Shown here piece by piece: positions 31,387 through 44,277 of a stretch of DNA of 64,000 nucleotides. The notes under the pieces were generated by a model. It had not been told where the DNA came from. It did not search any database and was given only the letters and a program-made list of their open reading frames with translations. Each line of letters opens with the position of its first letter. Within the stretch, counting starts at the first letter, position 1. Source of the stretch: Ctena decussata (lineage: Eukaryota; Mollusca; Bivalvia; Lucinida; Lucinidae); assembly GCA_963989385.1 (NCBI GenBank), contig OZ022499.1, positions 52,813,757 through 52,877,756 on the forward strand, written 5' to 3'. Both the position numbers and the translations under genes were made by a program.

Positions 31387-32487
31387 TTATGACCCTCTTT
31401 AGAGAATTGCCTTGGTGAGGCAGCTCTGGTATTTGGTTGCATGTTATGATGATTTGGCTGAAAATATCTAAAAAAGATAAGCAAAAAACCCTTCCTTATC
31501 CATTCTGGACCTTTGGCTTAGCAAAACCAAATTTGAGATCCTGCTTTAGTATAGCAAGTGAAAAAATTATCTGTATAATCACAGTGGTCTGCTTTTCACA
31601 ATTTGCTGTCCCTATCAGCATACATAGCTTTAATCTGTTTGGTTTTAATTGCTCACACAGCTGATGTGTTCCGTAGTTTTTGTAGTGAACAGCAATAATA
31701 CTGATCATGGATGTTGAAGCTGATCTGTGAGTAATTTGCTGTCCACACATAACATAAGAATTAACCTATTTCTGATGAGCGGATTCTTCAACCAGGCTGT
31801 TTAGACAAGTCCATTTCCAGTTTAAGGGGTATAAGTTTCATTTTAGTTTTACTAGTTTATCTTTTGAAAAAAATCCGATATTTAAGGCAGTGTAGACCCA
31901 GAACAGATGCCACATCTGGGTCTACTCTTTTGGCCATTGTCCCTTTGATGGGTCTCACAGCATTATTGGCTTTCGTCACATGGCATATTATACCCTGGGC
32001 ATACAAAGTATGCCTTGAGAGCTTTCCTATGCCTGTGTATCCATCTGGTGCACTGTCCATTAGCATCAAATGGCAAAAACTCAGGGTATAAATGTACCAG
32101 TCTGTAATCTCTCGTTTTCCACAGATACTGTAAAACGGATACTATTATGACACCTGTGACTAGCAGAAGGGAGACATTGGTATATTCTGTCGGTGTCTTT
32201 GTCAGCATAACATTATGTTGAATTTTATGGTTTAGCTCTGTTTTTTGATAACGTGCAAACAGGAGACATACCTTTCTGTGGCTTTGTTGATGTGATATTC
32301 AGTTTCTGCAGGTTTTGTTTTTTTTTGTGAAATTTTGTACTGAAAAGTATGGAATAAGGAGTGTAAAGGGCCAGTCTATTTTAGTTATTTTTTTACTATT
32401 TTATGTGCCTTATCCACCCACGAAAGCTTATTTTTAGATTACCTGAATATAAACTCATATTTTTATATTTAACTACCACCACAGTAT
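31387..32487. other. intergenic stretch, no supported gene
   Basis: Several short overlapping frames on both strands, one (minus 31963-32208, 81 codons) with a hydrophobic start VSLLLVTGVIIVSVLQYLW. No recognised family and no convincing splice context. Confidence 0.35.
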
Positions 32488-32687
32488 CAGTGCTCCAGAT
32501 AAGTAGGGTTACAGGGCTAGTTTAGGTATAATTTTCCTAATTTCTCCATGAGTATATGTTGTAACACCTCATTAGAACTAACTTGCCAAGAAGGTTCTAA
32601 TGAGGAGTCACAGCATGTTTTCATAGAGAAATTAAAAAAAAAAATAAAAAAAAATTATCCCCAAGCATCTCAGTTTCTGGAGTACTG
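32488..32687. mobile_element. CAGTGCTCCAGATAAG MITE
   Basis: Same family as 22989-23191. Six-bp flanks CAGTAT and CATTAT match at five of six. The right terminus is slightly decayed (GGAGTACTG). Confidence 0.78.
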
Positions 32688-33402
32688 CATTATTATATGA
32701 AAAAGAATGGGCCACACTGTAGAAGATCCAGAGATGGCTCTACCTTATGCAAAGCTTGTGATCTGTCTGTTGGGTTGGAAAGGTCAAAATTATTTTTTTC
32801 TGCACTGAGCATCTGTAAGCTTTATAAGCAGCTCAGTATTTCGGTCACCAAGGCACAATTTATAAATATTATTGTCACAGTCGTCATTATATAATCAAAA
32901 CTCTTTGCTCATCTTGTTATGTGTATTGTATTGTAAGAGCCCCAGCCAAGGTGGGGGTTTTGAGGATAATTGGATCAGTTGCTGAGACAGTTCCCTAAAG
33001 GGGACCAGAACTAAGTTTGAGAAATAAGGGAAAGTATCCCAAACTTATCCTAAGAACTCCACCTTTTTTGGAGTTCAGATATATGTGTCTATTGTGGTGT
33101 TAATCATATCCTTACAGTATCTGAATGTATGTTGTAATGGCCGTATGTGTTTGGACTTCTTAATTAAGATCCACCCACTTAAAATCTGTTGACCGGATAG
33201 TTGTTTGAAAAAAAAAAGGGTATTTCATTTCACTACATTTACGCTGCATTCATCTGTTTTCCTTCATGTGGAAGGAGAATCCCAGCTTGTGCCTGCCTTA
33301 AAATATTCCATGGGTATACATGTGTATGCCATATTTTTTTGCTAAAAGGTTGTGATTGTTTCACCTCTGATGGATTGTGCTCCTGTACTCATATTCAACT
33401 CC

Positions 33403-33556
33403 AGTTGCACTTCATTTGAGTCTCAGTTGCACTTTGAGTCTCAGTTGCACTTCATTTGAGTCTCAGTTGCACTTCATTTGAGTCTCAGTTGCACTTCATT
33501 TGAGTCTCAGTTGCACTTCATTTGAGTCTCAGTTGCACTTCATTTGAGTCTATCAT
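33403..33556. repeat. 22-bp tandem repeat, about seven units
   Basis: CAGTTGCACTTCATTTGAGTCT repeated almost perfectly; one unit lacks TTCAT. Confidence 0.93.
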
Positions 33557-33633
33557 AAAAGCTTCTTCATATTGTGAGGAGCCAACAAAACTGGCCTGGA
33601 CCAGCCTGCATTGTTTGCTTTTCATATGTATAA

Positions 33634-33828
33634 TATTCTAATGCACTTACAATATAAGATGACATCTGATTTGATAATGTCAAAATGTGACAGTTTATCT
33701 TGTGATATACTGTCATTACGAAATATCACTTCTCATTGGCTGACATCTGGTTCTGTGTTGCTGAAAGCCAATTTTAGGTTTAGCATAGTACATTTTGAAA
33801 GGTGACAATTAGAGAATGCATTAGAATG
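33634..33828. mobile_element. MITE with ATTCTAATGCACTT termini (W1)
   Basis: ATTCTAATGCACTTAC at the left and AATGCATTAGAAT at the right. A second copy at 54157-54373 shares the interior (GACAGT..AT..TGTGATATACTG, CTTCTCATTGGCTGACATCTGG). Confidence 0.65.
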
Positions 33829-33987
33829 GAGATAATGGTATTGAAAATTATCATTTGAAGAAGACAGTGATTTGTCATTTTTATGATTGCAAATTGCACT
33901 TTATGAATCCACCGACATTTTGCTGTTAAAAGAAATCTGGCTCTCATGAGCTGAAGATTATTCAAACTTTTGAGGTACTATACCGCA

Positions 33988-34198
33988 TAAGCCACATCAT
34001 GTGATTTCCAACATGTGGCATTGGTTACAAGCATAGGCTCTGATCAGACTGCACAGAGCCTTCGCTTGTCACATCAGCCATCTATGAAAGTGACCCAAGC
34101 CATAGAGCCAGCGGTGAAGTCTCTGACTACCCTGTATTGATGAGAAGGATGATCTGAATATCACATGACAAAATTTCCACATTGTTGGAAGTCAGAGG
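33988..34198. mobile_element. foldback MITE, Q family (Q4)
   Basis: AAGCCACATCATGTGATTTCC, CAACATGTGGCATTGG and GCATAGGCTCTGATCAGACT, closing with AACATTGTTGGAAGTC-type. The terminal hexamers are decayed. Confidence 0.6.
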
Positions 34199-34391
34199 AT
34201 AGGGTTCCTATTTACCCTAAATATTCACACACTTAAGGTAAGTAAGTACACTTTCAGGGGAAGCAATTTTCCTTTAGCCTCCCTTCACAATGGGAGGTCA
34301 GCTTTTAAAGGAAACCTCTAAGAACAAATTGTTCTCCTGCCATGTGAAAATGGCTTCCAATTTGTGAAGAGTCCACTCACCTATATATAAA

Positions 34392-34612
34392 TGAGCTGCG
34401 ACACGAGAAAACCAACATAGTGGTTGTGCGCCCAGTGCAGACTCAGATCAGCCTGGGCATCCGCCAAGTCTGATCAGAGTCTTCGCTATGCGCTTAAAGG
34501 GTAGCCAAGGGACTAAGCTACCTCCATGCGGCCAGCGAAGACTCTGATCAGGCTGATCTGAGTCTGCGCTGGGTGCACAACCACTTTGTTGGTTTTGTCA
34601 CGTCGCGGCTCA
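34392..34612. mobile_element. foldback MITE, P family (P5)
   Basis: TGAGCTGCGACACGAGAAAA and GTTTTGTCACGTCGCGGCTCA; GATCAGCCTGGGCATCCGCC and its inner inverse. A well-preserved copy. Confidence 0.8.
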
Positions 34613-36086
34613 AATTCTGTATTAAATGAAAAGATGACATTACTAAATTTGTGTTATAAAAGTGATAGCAACTACTTAGATTCCGGTCAGAATACTCTTA
34701 AAGGAGCAGTCAGGCCCCACTTATTCAAAGCAGGCAGCTTAATGAAGTCCTTAGTCTAGTACACATAAAAGCCTGTATGCTAATATTTTTTGCTGAAAAA
34801 AAATTTGAGAAGCTTTTGCAGTGCAATGCAAAAATTTCTGCAACAGCTCCTCTCATATTTTTTAGCAAGAAATAGCAGTGCTTTTGCGTACAATGCTTCT
34901 GAGAATTTAACGTCATTAATAAACAACTTGCCCAAATCAGGATCTGCTTTCCTTGCTCTAGAATTTCTGTTTGAATATTTAAGTTGAATACACCTACAGG
35001 ATGTGTATGTTGTGTGTACAAGTTGTTTTGTATGCTTGTAATTTTTTTCTAACTTTCATTGTGCAATTTTGTTTTTATGTGTTTTATCTGTGTATTTCTC
35101 AGTTTTAGATGTTTATTAAGATGTTACAGCAAGATATTAGCTTGTTATACGAACAAAATTTGTGTACAGCAGTCGTCCCTTTGGCATAGAAGATATTGTT
35201 AGCTGTCAGCAAAAATCATATCGAATCATTCATTCTTTGCTGTTTGCCTATGGCTTAGCAGTCCAGGGACTTAATCCATTGAGTTACTGGGGCTCCAATT
35301 ATGAAATGAAAGGACAGTATAAACTGCAATCCTTACCGTAATAACCCTAAATATTTGGACGGACCGGTCTGAGCAAACATTGTAGACCTAGATCGAGCAG
35401 TTTGATCAGGGTCTACAACATTTACCATTTACTAAGCATCATTTGGATGCATAAAAGTGTGTAAAATCCACTTTCACAGAATTTTAGAATAACTGTCTGA
35501 CTTTCAGGTGTCAGAAATTTAAGGGTCATTAAGAAAACTAATTTACATATAGTTGCTCAGCATCTGAAAATGCAGAAAAACTAAATGTACTGGGACCTCT
35601 GGGACAAAGATGCATATAATAGTTATATAGTTATGTATCAATTCAGTAGCTAGAAAGCATGATTACATTTTTGTTTGTCATCTCACAACAAATATGCACA
35701 AGTGTGTTCATTAGAAAGTTTCATGTTTTTCTTCTTCATACCACACTTCTTTTCATGAATAACAATATTATAACAAATTTCCAGTTTTCATGTTTAATAT
35801 TTGACATTTTATATCTTTTGAAAGCCGTCCAATCTACAAGAACACATCTAAGTGATGTATACACCAACCGTCCAGTTTTAAAATACTTATATTTATTTTG
35901 AAATCTTACAGATATTTTTGCTGTGCCTAAAGCCAGCTCTGTTAACATTCTCTCTTTCAGCTGTCTTGTCATCATCATCATTACCTAGACATCTAGCACA
36001 TAAAGTAAGGGAACAATCAAGTCCCTTCTACAGGTAGTATAGGTATTTGTAAATAATTTAGAAGGTTGTATTAATTCTCTATAAAA
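34613..36086. other. intergenic stretch, no gene seen
   Basis: AT-rich; about 35340-35530 contains a decayed GCAAACATTGTAGACC foldback block related to 845-1135. Short frames only. Confidence 0.4.
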
Positions 36087-36090
36087 TAAA

Positions 36091-36238
36091 TGAGCCGCAA
36101 CACGACAAAAGCAACAGAGTGGCATGTGCGCCCAGCGAAGACTCAGATCAGCCTGGGCATCCAGGGCGGATGCCAGGCTGATCCGAGTCTGCGCTGGGCG
36201 CACATGCCACTTTGTTGGTTTTGTCATGTCGTGGCTCA
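36091..36238. mobile_element. foldback MITE, P family (P6), internally deleted
   Basis: TGAGCCGCAACACGACAAAA and GTTTTGTCATGTCGTGGCTCA close on GATCAGCCTGGGCATCC directly facing GGATGCCAGGCTGATC. The middle hairpin of longer copies is missing. Confidence 0.82.
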
Positions 36239-36435
36239 TATACTGTTGCTCCCAGTAAGAGCTGTCTTTGCAAGGCAGTTTTTGCTCCTCATAAGAACTG
36301 TTTTGACAAGGCATTTCTAACAACTGACCATTACATACTTTCAAGAAGAAATAAGAAAGATATCTTTGGACTATGCTCCAAGTCCCACATTACCAGGTAA
36401 CATAATGTTTTGAGAATATTAATAAAAGTGTGATA

Positions 36436-38664
36436 CTAGAAATGTTTTTCAGAGAAAAACTGATGTCCCCCCACCAGCCCATTTCCCATCCCTTCTAATG
36501 AATAAAAAGCCTGTACAAATAAAATATCTATGCAAGTTTGGAGAAAATCTAAAGATATCCTACATATAAGACTATGTCCTTGAAAAATGGGTCATGGTCA
36601 CCAACTGCTAAACATTTCTTAAACCTGTCAAACGATGTATTCATGCAAGTCTGATGAATATCCGTCAATTGGTTCAAGGTATAACTCATTTAAGAGAAAA
36701 AAAAAAAAGCATTTGTAAGTTTAGCTTTTGACCTAGAAAATGGGGTCAAGGTAATTAAAACATAGTAGACTCTTGAGATTGTCCCAAAGGTATAGCTATG
36801 AAAGTAAAGTGCAAATCAAGCCAAAGGTTAATGAGACATATCCATTTTAGTGAAATTTATCATATCTAACTCCTCTTGTTATCTTGAAAATGAGGTCAAG
36901 GTCACCAAAATCTGATCAGCTGTTAAGCTAGTCCTGGTAATGTATCCAAGCAAGTTTGGTAAAATTCTATCCACTGGTTCAAGAGATATCATGGGTACAA
37001 AAACTGTCATTTAAGTCCTCCAGTGACCTTTACAATAAGGTCAAGGTCACCAAAATCTAAATTGCTCATAAACTTGTCCCAATGATGTATCCATGAAAGT
37101 TTGGTGAAATTCCATCCATTAGTTTACGAGATATCATGGGTTCAAGATACTGTCATCTAAGTCCTCCAGTGACCTTGGAAATGATGTCAAGGTCACCAAA
37201 ATGTCATCAGCTCTTAACCTTGTCCAAATAATGTATCCATGAAAGTTTGGCCAAATTCCATTCATTGGTTCAGGGGATATTGTGGGTACAAGAAATTGTC
37301 ATCTTAGTCCTCCAATGACCTTTAAAATAAGGTCAAGGTCACCTAAAATCTAAACAGCTCATAAACTTGTCCCAATTATGTATCAAAAAAAGTTTGATGA
37401 AATTCCATCCATTGGTTCAGGAGATATTGTGGGTACAAGAAATTGTCATCTAAGTCCACCAGTGACCTTGAAAATAAGGTCAAGGTCACCTAAATCTGAT
37501 CAGCTCATAAACTTGTCCCAATGATGTATCCATGCAAGTTTGGTGAAATTCCATCCACTGGTTCAGGAGATATTGTGGATACAAGAAATTGTCATCTAAG
37601 TCCTCCAGTGACCTTGAAAATAAGGTCAAGGTCACCAAAATCTAATCAGCTCATAAACTTGTCCCAATGATGTATCCATGCAAGTTTGGTGAAATTACAT
37701 CCATTGGTTCAGGAGATATTGTGGATACAAGAAATTGTCATCTAAGTCCTCCAGTGACCTTGAAAATGAGGTCAAGGTCACCAAAATCTAATCAGCTCTT
37801 AAGTTTGTCCAAATGATGTAACCATGCAAGTTTGGTGAAATTCCATCGATTGATTCAAGAGACATCGCGCATACAAGAAATTTCATCTTAGTCCTCCAGT
37901 GACCTTGAAAATGAGGTCAAGGTCACCAAAATCTAATCAGCTCTTAAGTTTGTCCAAATGATGTAACCATGCAAGTTTTGTGAAATTCCATCCATTGGTT
38001 CAAGATATATCATGCATACAAGAAATTTCATCTAAGTCCTCCAGTGACCTTGAAAATGAGGTCAAGGTCACCAAAATCTAATCAGCTCTTAAGTTTGTCC
38101 CAATGATATATCCATGCAAGTTTGGTGAAATTCCATTCATTGGTTCAAGAGATATCGTGCATACAAGAATCTGTCACGCCGACGCCGACGCACCGGGATC
38201 CGCACTGAAAACAATATGTCCCCCCCACCAAAGCATGCAAGTTTGGTGAAATTCCATCGATTGATTCAAGAGACATAGCGCATACAAGAAATTTCATCTT
38301 AGTCCTCCAGTGACCTTGAAAATGAGGTCAAGGTCACCAAAATCTAATCAGCTCTTAAGTTTGTCCAAATGATGTAACCATGCAAGTTTTGTGAAATTCC
38401 ATCCATTGGTTCAAGATATATCATGCATACAAGAAATTTCATCTAAGTCCTCCAGTGACCATGAAAATGAGGTCAAGGTCACCAAAATCTAATCAGCTCT
38501 TAAGTTTGTCCCAATGATATATCCATGCAAGTTTGGTGAAATTCCATTCATTGGTTCAAGAGATATCCTGCATACAAGAATCTGTCACGCCGACGCTGAC
38601 GCCGACGCACCGGGATCCGCACTGAAAACAATATGTCCCGCCTCACCTTTGGTGGGGGGACATA
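36436..38664 (-). mobile_element. HINE-like element with 147-bp satellite core
   Basis: Minus orientation. The 5' end at 38664 is TATGTCCCCCCACC with hairpin against GGCGGGACAT, then a CGCCGACGCTGACGCCGACG stretch. The core of about 14 units averages 147 bp (CCTCCAGTGACCTTGAAAAT, CATGCAAGTTTGGTGAAATT). The 3' end at 36436 has subterminal GGTGGGGGGACAT, hairpin GTTTTTCTCTGAAAAAC and CTAG before T. A partial internal duplication copies the 5' end region (about 38160-38235 and 38580-38650). Confidence 0.85.
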
Positions 38665-38769
38665 AAAAGTACAACAAAACATTACAGGACTTCTGTACTG
38701 ATCAAAGGTTATAAGAGAATATTTGTTGATTCTATTTTATGTTGTTAAGTATGAACCCTAGTTAAGATT

Positions 38770-38950
38770 TATGGATACACTTTCAAGGGAAGCAACTCTG
38801 CCATTTTGTTTTTGCCACCCTTTTCAATATGGAGGGGTCAACTCTTGAAGGAAGTTCCTTTAGGAGTAGGCCCTTCTGGAAGGGCGAAGTTGTCCAGGGT
38901 GACAAACAGAAAGTCACAAAAGCTGCCCCTCATTAAATTGGGAAATTGGG
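38770..38950. mobile_element. TTAAGGTGTA-family MITE, partial
   Basis: TACACTTTCAAGGGAAGCAA at the left and a facing AAAGCTGCCCCTCATTAAATTG; termini decayed. Confidence 0.5.
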
Positions 38951-39662
38951 GTCTAGCAACAAGTACATATATAGAAATGCGCATCTGTCAACACTTAATG
39001 GAGAAAGGTGCATTTATATTGAAAAACAAAGGTAGAAAAGCATGCAAGTGTGCCCATAAACCTAAAGTATAGGAAGGTACCTGTCAAGTATTTTCTTGTA
39101 AAAACACCCGGTATTTATTGAATCAGCCTGCATGTGGGAAAATGTTCAGTGGCATATCCAAACAATGATCACGACCAGCCTGTGCATTGGCTGGTTATTG
39201 CCCTAACTGTTAGCAACATAATATCTGGACCAGTTAGAAAACATAGTTGAGTGTGAAGACCCAAATCAGACTACATACGGTATATCTGTTGGCTGATCAG
39301 GGTCTTTACTTTTTGCATAATTGTACCAGCTTGTATGTTTTTCCACATGGGGAATGTTTCTTCACACGGAGAAGGACACCATAAAATGAAATACATGTAC
39401 CTACACCAGAATAAATTTTGAAAACAAATTGGCTTGTCCATATGTTATTCTAGTCAGTATTTTAATGTTAATATGCAGAATAGATCAATGTTCTTATAAA
39501 TGGTACTCAGAATGGCACGGCACACTATGCTATGGAATCTTTAACTTTATTTTAATAGCCTACCTGGTGCCACAGAACTACCAGTAAGAACAATCAAAGT
39601 AGACCCACATCAGTCTGATTGGGCTCTGCAGAGTCTGCCCCGAGATACCCCCAAAAGAATAT

Positions 39663-39937
39663 TTTGATTAATTGACTGATTTATTGTTTAACGTCCACGG
39701 TAAACAACTATGGTCATGTCTGGACGGTCAGTGAGCCTAACCACACTATTCCTGGGCAGGCTTAGACCTCCTAAGCGGTTAACCAGTACTGAGTGCACAT
39801 ACTTTCGCCAGTAACTGACAACTGCCCTTCTTGAATCAGCAGAAGGAGAAACGAAAGTATGTGGCCAAACCGGGTTTTGAACCCAGGACCTCTGACTTAT
39901 GAGACGGGTGTCCTACAGATTGCGCTACGCGGCCCAG
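39663..39937 (-). mobile_element. tRNA-derived SINE, full length
   Basis: Twelve-bp duplication CCAAAAGAATAT at 39651-39662 and 39938-39949. Head on the minus strand ends at GGGCCGCGTAGCGCAATC-type; body as in 10135-10406. Confidence 0.9.
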
Positions 39938-40059
39938 CCAAAAGAATATATGAGCTTCTTTAATCCAAATATAAATGAGTCCACAACACAATTGCTTGAG
40001 GCATCTGAACATTAAGTGTCATTCAACAATGCCTGTTGTGACTGGTATGTCTGAGTAGG

Positions 40060-40277
40060 GGTACACATCCATGTGCTTCCACCATTTTACAAAGGGAAAC
40101 AACTTTTGTTAATTTCTGTCCGCTTTCATGAAGAGGGAAGCCCTTCCAAAATTGGGTCGTCAAGGAAAGAATTTGCTCCTATAAAAGCATGTTTTTTTCT
40201 TTACGGGCTGACCCCAATTGAAAAGGGACACAAAAATGGAAATGGCAGAGTTGCTGCCCCTTAAAGTGTACCCTTTC
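40060..40277. mobile_element. TTAAGGTGTA-family MITE
   Basis: GGGTACACATCCATGTGCTTCC at the left, GAATTTGCTCC and CCCCAATTGAAAAGGGA inside, CCCCTTAAAGTGTACCC at the right. Confidence 0.6.
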
Positions 40278-40308
40278 ACTTTTATCAGGCAAAGTAACAT
40301 ATAAGCAG

Positions 40309-40541
40309 TGACCAATGGTGCCAAAACCAACAAAGTCGAATGTGTGCCCAGCAAAAACTGGTATCAGCCTGGGCATCTGCTCAGTCTGATCAGAGTCTTT
40401 GCTGTCAACATGAAGCTAGTTTAGAGCCTCAGCTACCCTTTACGGGACAAAAGACTGATCTGACTGGGCAGATGCCCATGCTGATATGAGTCTTCACTGG
40501 GCACTCATGCCACTTTGTTGGTTTTGTCATGTCGCGGTTCA
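40309..40541. mobile_element. foldback MITE, P family (P7)
   Basis: GTGCCAAAACCAACAAAGTC and GGTTTTGTCATGTCGCGGTTCA; GATCAGAGTCTTTGCTGTC core. Confidence 0.7.
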
Positions 40542-40904
40542 TATACTGTATTTTGGAAACCTAAGTAAGATAAAAGCTGTTATGCATTCCTTGAAACAGT
40601 GGTAGATTTCAACTAGAGCAGGCTGATTTCATGTCTATCAAACAATAAGAGTCGAATCAGCAAACAGTGTGGATCCACATAAGGTGGCTCATAATGAGCC
40701 GCGTCATCTGGATGTACACTATTTGCCCTCTTGTCTCTGAATTCTTTTTATGGAACATCTTGGACGAAACATTTTTCTATTTTTAATTTTGCAGACGTTA
40801 ACTTTGTCCTCTGATTCCTTGGCGCTTTAAGGGTAGAAGCTGGAACCAGTACTCCCTGTCTTCATTTTCAGAGAAATGTCTGCAACAATCATATGTTACA
40901 TATA

Positions 40905-41029
40905 TCAAGTGTGCATTTTCATATCCATGTATCTTGTACGTTTCTTCCCTTTGCCGCCTTTGCCAGCTTTAGGATGACCCTCAGATTTTCTCTTTTTAGC
41001 ATGGTTCTCTTCATTCTGTGGCGATTCTC
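40905..41029 (-). CDS. C1D: C1D exon 5 (terminal, basic tail)
   Basis: Acceptor GATATTACAG (plus-strand 41030-41039); the first two bases complete GGA from exon 4; 40 residues then TGA. ESPQNEENHAKKRKSEGHPK, then a Gly/Lys-rich run, ending in MDMKMHT. No human counterpart sequence, but the position and charge match the C1D tail. Confidence 0.85.
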
Positions 41030-44000
41030 CTGTAATATCAAATAGTGAGTTGAGAAAATCTATATTCAAGTATGTGTGAAATTCCCCATGCCCATACCAG
41101 CCTGCAAAAGGACGTCTCTCCCACCCCACTTTCCTTCACACCACCAGAATGACTACAGATACAGTTGACTCTGGTTATCTCAAACACTTATATCTCAAAG
41201 TACCCTCTTATGTCAAAGAGTACATGTATAGTTTGGACACAGTTCATATTTTTCTGGACATGTCATCTCTTGATATCTCAAACTACTGGTATCTCAATGT
41301 AAATTTTCTGGCACCTGAAAATTTACTATGAGATATCAGTAGTTTGACATGAAATTCAACTTAGAGATATCGAGAGTTGACTGTATTTAAATCTTGAGTG
41401 ATTCTTCTGTGCTACAAGATCAGCCTTTCTCTTTCCAAACAACTCCAACCAGAGGACCATTACCTGAGTCCATTCATCCTCAGCACTCAAGGGTAGGTAA
41501 CTCTATAAAGTAAATTGTACAATGTGGCCTAATTTCAACTTTGACTGAGTTGTTAGTCTATGGAAACTTTAAAATGCCATAGCAATGAAACCACGTGGGC
41601 AACAATAATAGAAAACAATATTTATGTAGTGGCTATAATGTCATGAACATGTATGCAAAGAATCAGCTTCATCCCAATATACAGTTTTGGAGGAAAGATT
41701 TTTGAATATTTTTTCAAAAAAAATTTCCTTTATGTTGCCATCATGGCAACTAATCAAATTCGGTGATTTGGACAAAATTAATATGAATATGAATCATAGA
41801 GGACTACTCAAGAAACATTTCTGTAGGAAAAAAATCCAAGTAACTGCAGTGAGATAACAAAAATTGCGGATTTCCATTTTTCCCATTATAGGTTAATGGA
41901 AACTATAAGTTGCCATAGCAACCTAACTGCTGAAGCAATTGCCATGAAAAACAGCAATTCTATAGAGGCTAGTACTAAGATCGTTTCTGTAAAGTTTGAG
42001 CTTTACCGGCCACAGTTTCTGCAAAAATGATATTTTAAAATTTTTCTATTTTTAATCATTCGGTTGCAATGGCAATCAGCCAAATAGCTCAATTTGCATA
42101 AATTTGATATGACTACTCAATGAACATTTCTATAAACGTTTTGTCAAAATATCTGCAGTGACATAGCCATAAATGCAAATTTTCCATTTTCCCATTATAA
42201 GTCAATGGCAACTTTAAGTTCCCATAGCAACCAAACCGCTGGGGCAATTGCCAAGAAAAACTGTATTTTTATAGAAGCTAGTACTAAGATCGTTTCTGTA
42301 AAGTTTGAGCTTTACTGGCAACATAGTTTCTGCAAAAATGATAATTTAAAATTTTTCTATTTTTAACCATTCGGTTGCAATGGCAATCAGCCAAATAGCT
42401 CGATTTGCATAAATTTGACATGGCTGGTTGGGGACTACTCAAGGAACATTTGTATAAAAGTTTTGTCAAAATATCCGCAGTGACATAGCCATATATGCAA
42501 ATTTTCCATTTTCCCATTATAAGTCAATGGCAACTTTAAGTTGCCATAGCAACCAAACTGCTGGGGCAATTGCCAAGAAAAACTGTATTTTTATAGAAGC
42601 TAGTACTAAGATTGTTTCTGTAAAGTTTGAGCTTTACTGGCCACATAGTTTCTGCAAAAATGATATTTTAAATTTTTTCTATTTTTAACCATTCGGTTGC
42701 AATGGCAATCAGCCAAATAGCTCAATTTGCATAAATTTGATATGACTGGTTGGGGACTACTCAAGGAACATTTCTATGACAGTTTTGTCAAAATATCTGC
42801 AGTGACGTAGCAATAAATGCAAATTTTCCATTTTCCCATTATAAGTCAATGGCAACTTTAAGTTGCCATAGCAACCAAACTGCTGGGGCAATTGCCAAGA
42901 AAAACAGTAATTTAATAGAGGGTAGTACCAAGGTCCTTTCTGTGGTTGAATAGTTTCTGAGGAGATGATTTTTGAATATTTTTTTCTATTTTTAACCATT
43001 CGGTTGCAATGGCAATCAGCCAAATAGCTCAATTTGCATAAAGGCCTAGGTGCGATAAGCATCGATTTTGGCCTCAAAATTTCAGAGAAAATAAAATTTG
43101 AATATTTTCCTTAAAATTCCTTTACATGAATATGTGACGGTACCTTATTTTCAAATCAGGTGTCGGTTTTCAAGTTCTGTTTATGACGTTGCCATGGTAA
43201 CGCTCCAAACATGCTACATTTTCGCTTTTTTGCACTTTTTAGCCAATTTTAATGTATTCAGACAAAAGTTCTAATGCCTCCACATTCGACAAACAACTTC
43301 ATACTTTATCAAACAATTTTATTACTAAAAAGGAACTTTTATAAAAAGTTTCATGTTGTTTGTTGCATGTGGAGGCGCTTTTAAAAATAAAATACGTCCT
43401 CCAGCCACGTGCGCCTTGCAATCTGAATAATTATCTAAGGCTGACAAAAGCCGTTTTGAGCTTGTCTTCTCTGAGAGTCCGACTAAGTAAGTCAATATGT
43501 AATTATATTTGTGTGAATCAATCCTAAAATACAGTTCGTTTCCGTTGTTAAGGTAATTGTGCCGTTGCCATGGTAACCATGATCATTTTTCATGATTTTT
43601 GGCAAACAGTTTCATTTCAAAGATTCAATTTTTTTTGACTGTTTGACTTTGTTTCTTCTTGCTCGAGAGCTGTGGATTGAAATATCGAATTGCAAAGAGT
43701 ATTCCTCTCGCACTAATGTCGTTGTCATGGTAACAAAGAACAAATCATCGTTTTTAGGTCAGTAAAAAGCCTTTAAACACCTTTGTGTATGGCTCCTTTT
43801 CAAAGTTTTATGTTGTTTCTTCTTTTTCCTGAATTGAATAAAATAAAATGGATTCACTTCTGTTGCTTCCATGCTGTTGCCATGGTAACCAAGGGCATTT
43901 TGACGCTTTTTGACCAGTATTGTCAATTATAAACTGTTCAATATATATATTTAGCTTTCATGTTCTTTCTTCTTGCTCGAGAACTGAGGGTTATTATCAT

Positions 44001-44230
44001 CAATAGTCGTTCTTCTTTTGCATACATTTTCTCACTGGTATAATTATGACGTTGTCGGGGTTCCGCCATATTTTAATGTATCGACTATACATAAAAGTAT
44101 ACATATTTTCCTAAAATGAGCAGAAAGAGGTATATGATGCTCAATTGTGAACATGAACCGTTTTCTTACGTCTTGTGTATGATGTAAACATTTTGTCTTT
44201 TTGTCGTAGTCGTGCATGCATTTTGTACAC

Positions 44231-44277
<47 letters not shown>

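Noticed and set aside
31760..31800. Hammerhead ribozyme core (CTGATGAG)
   Set aside because: No matching GAAA strand or stems; isolated word. Other CTGATGA words belong to the minisatellite.
31963..32208. 81-codon minus-strand frame with a hydrophobic N-terminal segment
   Set aside because: No known family, no supporting splice sites or neighbours, and overlapping frames of equal length on the other strand.
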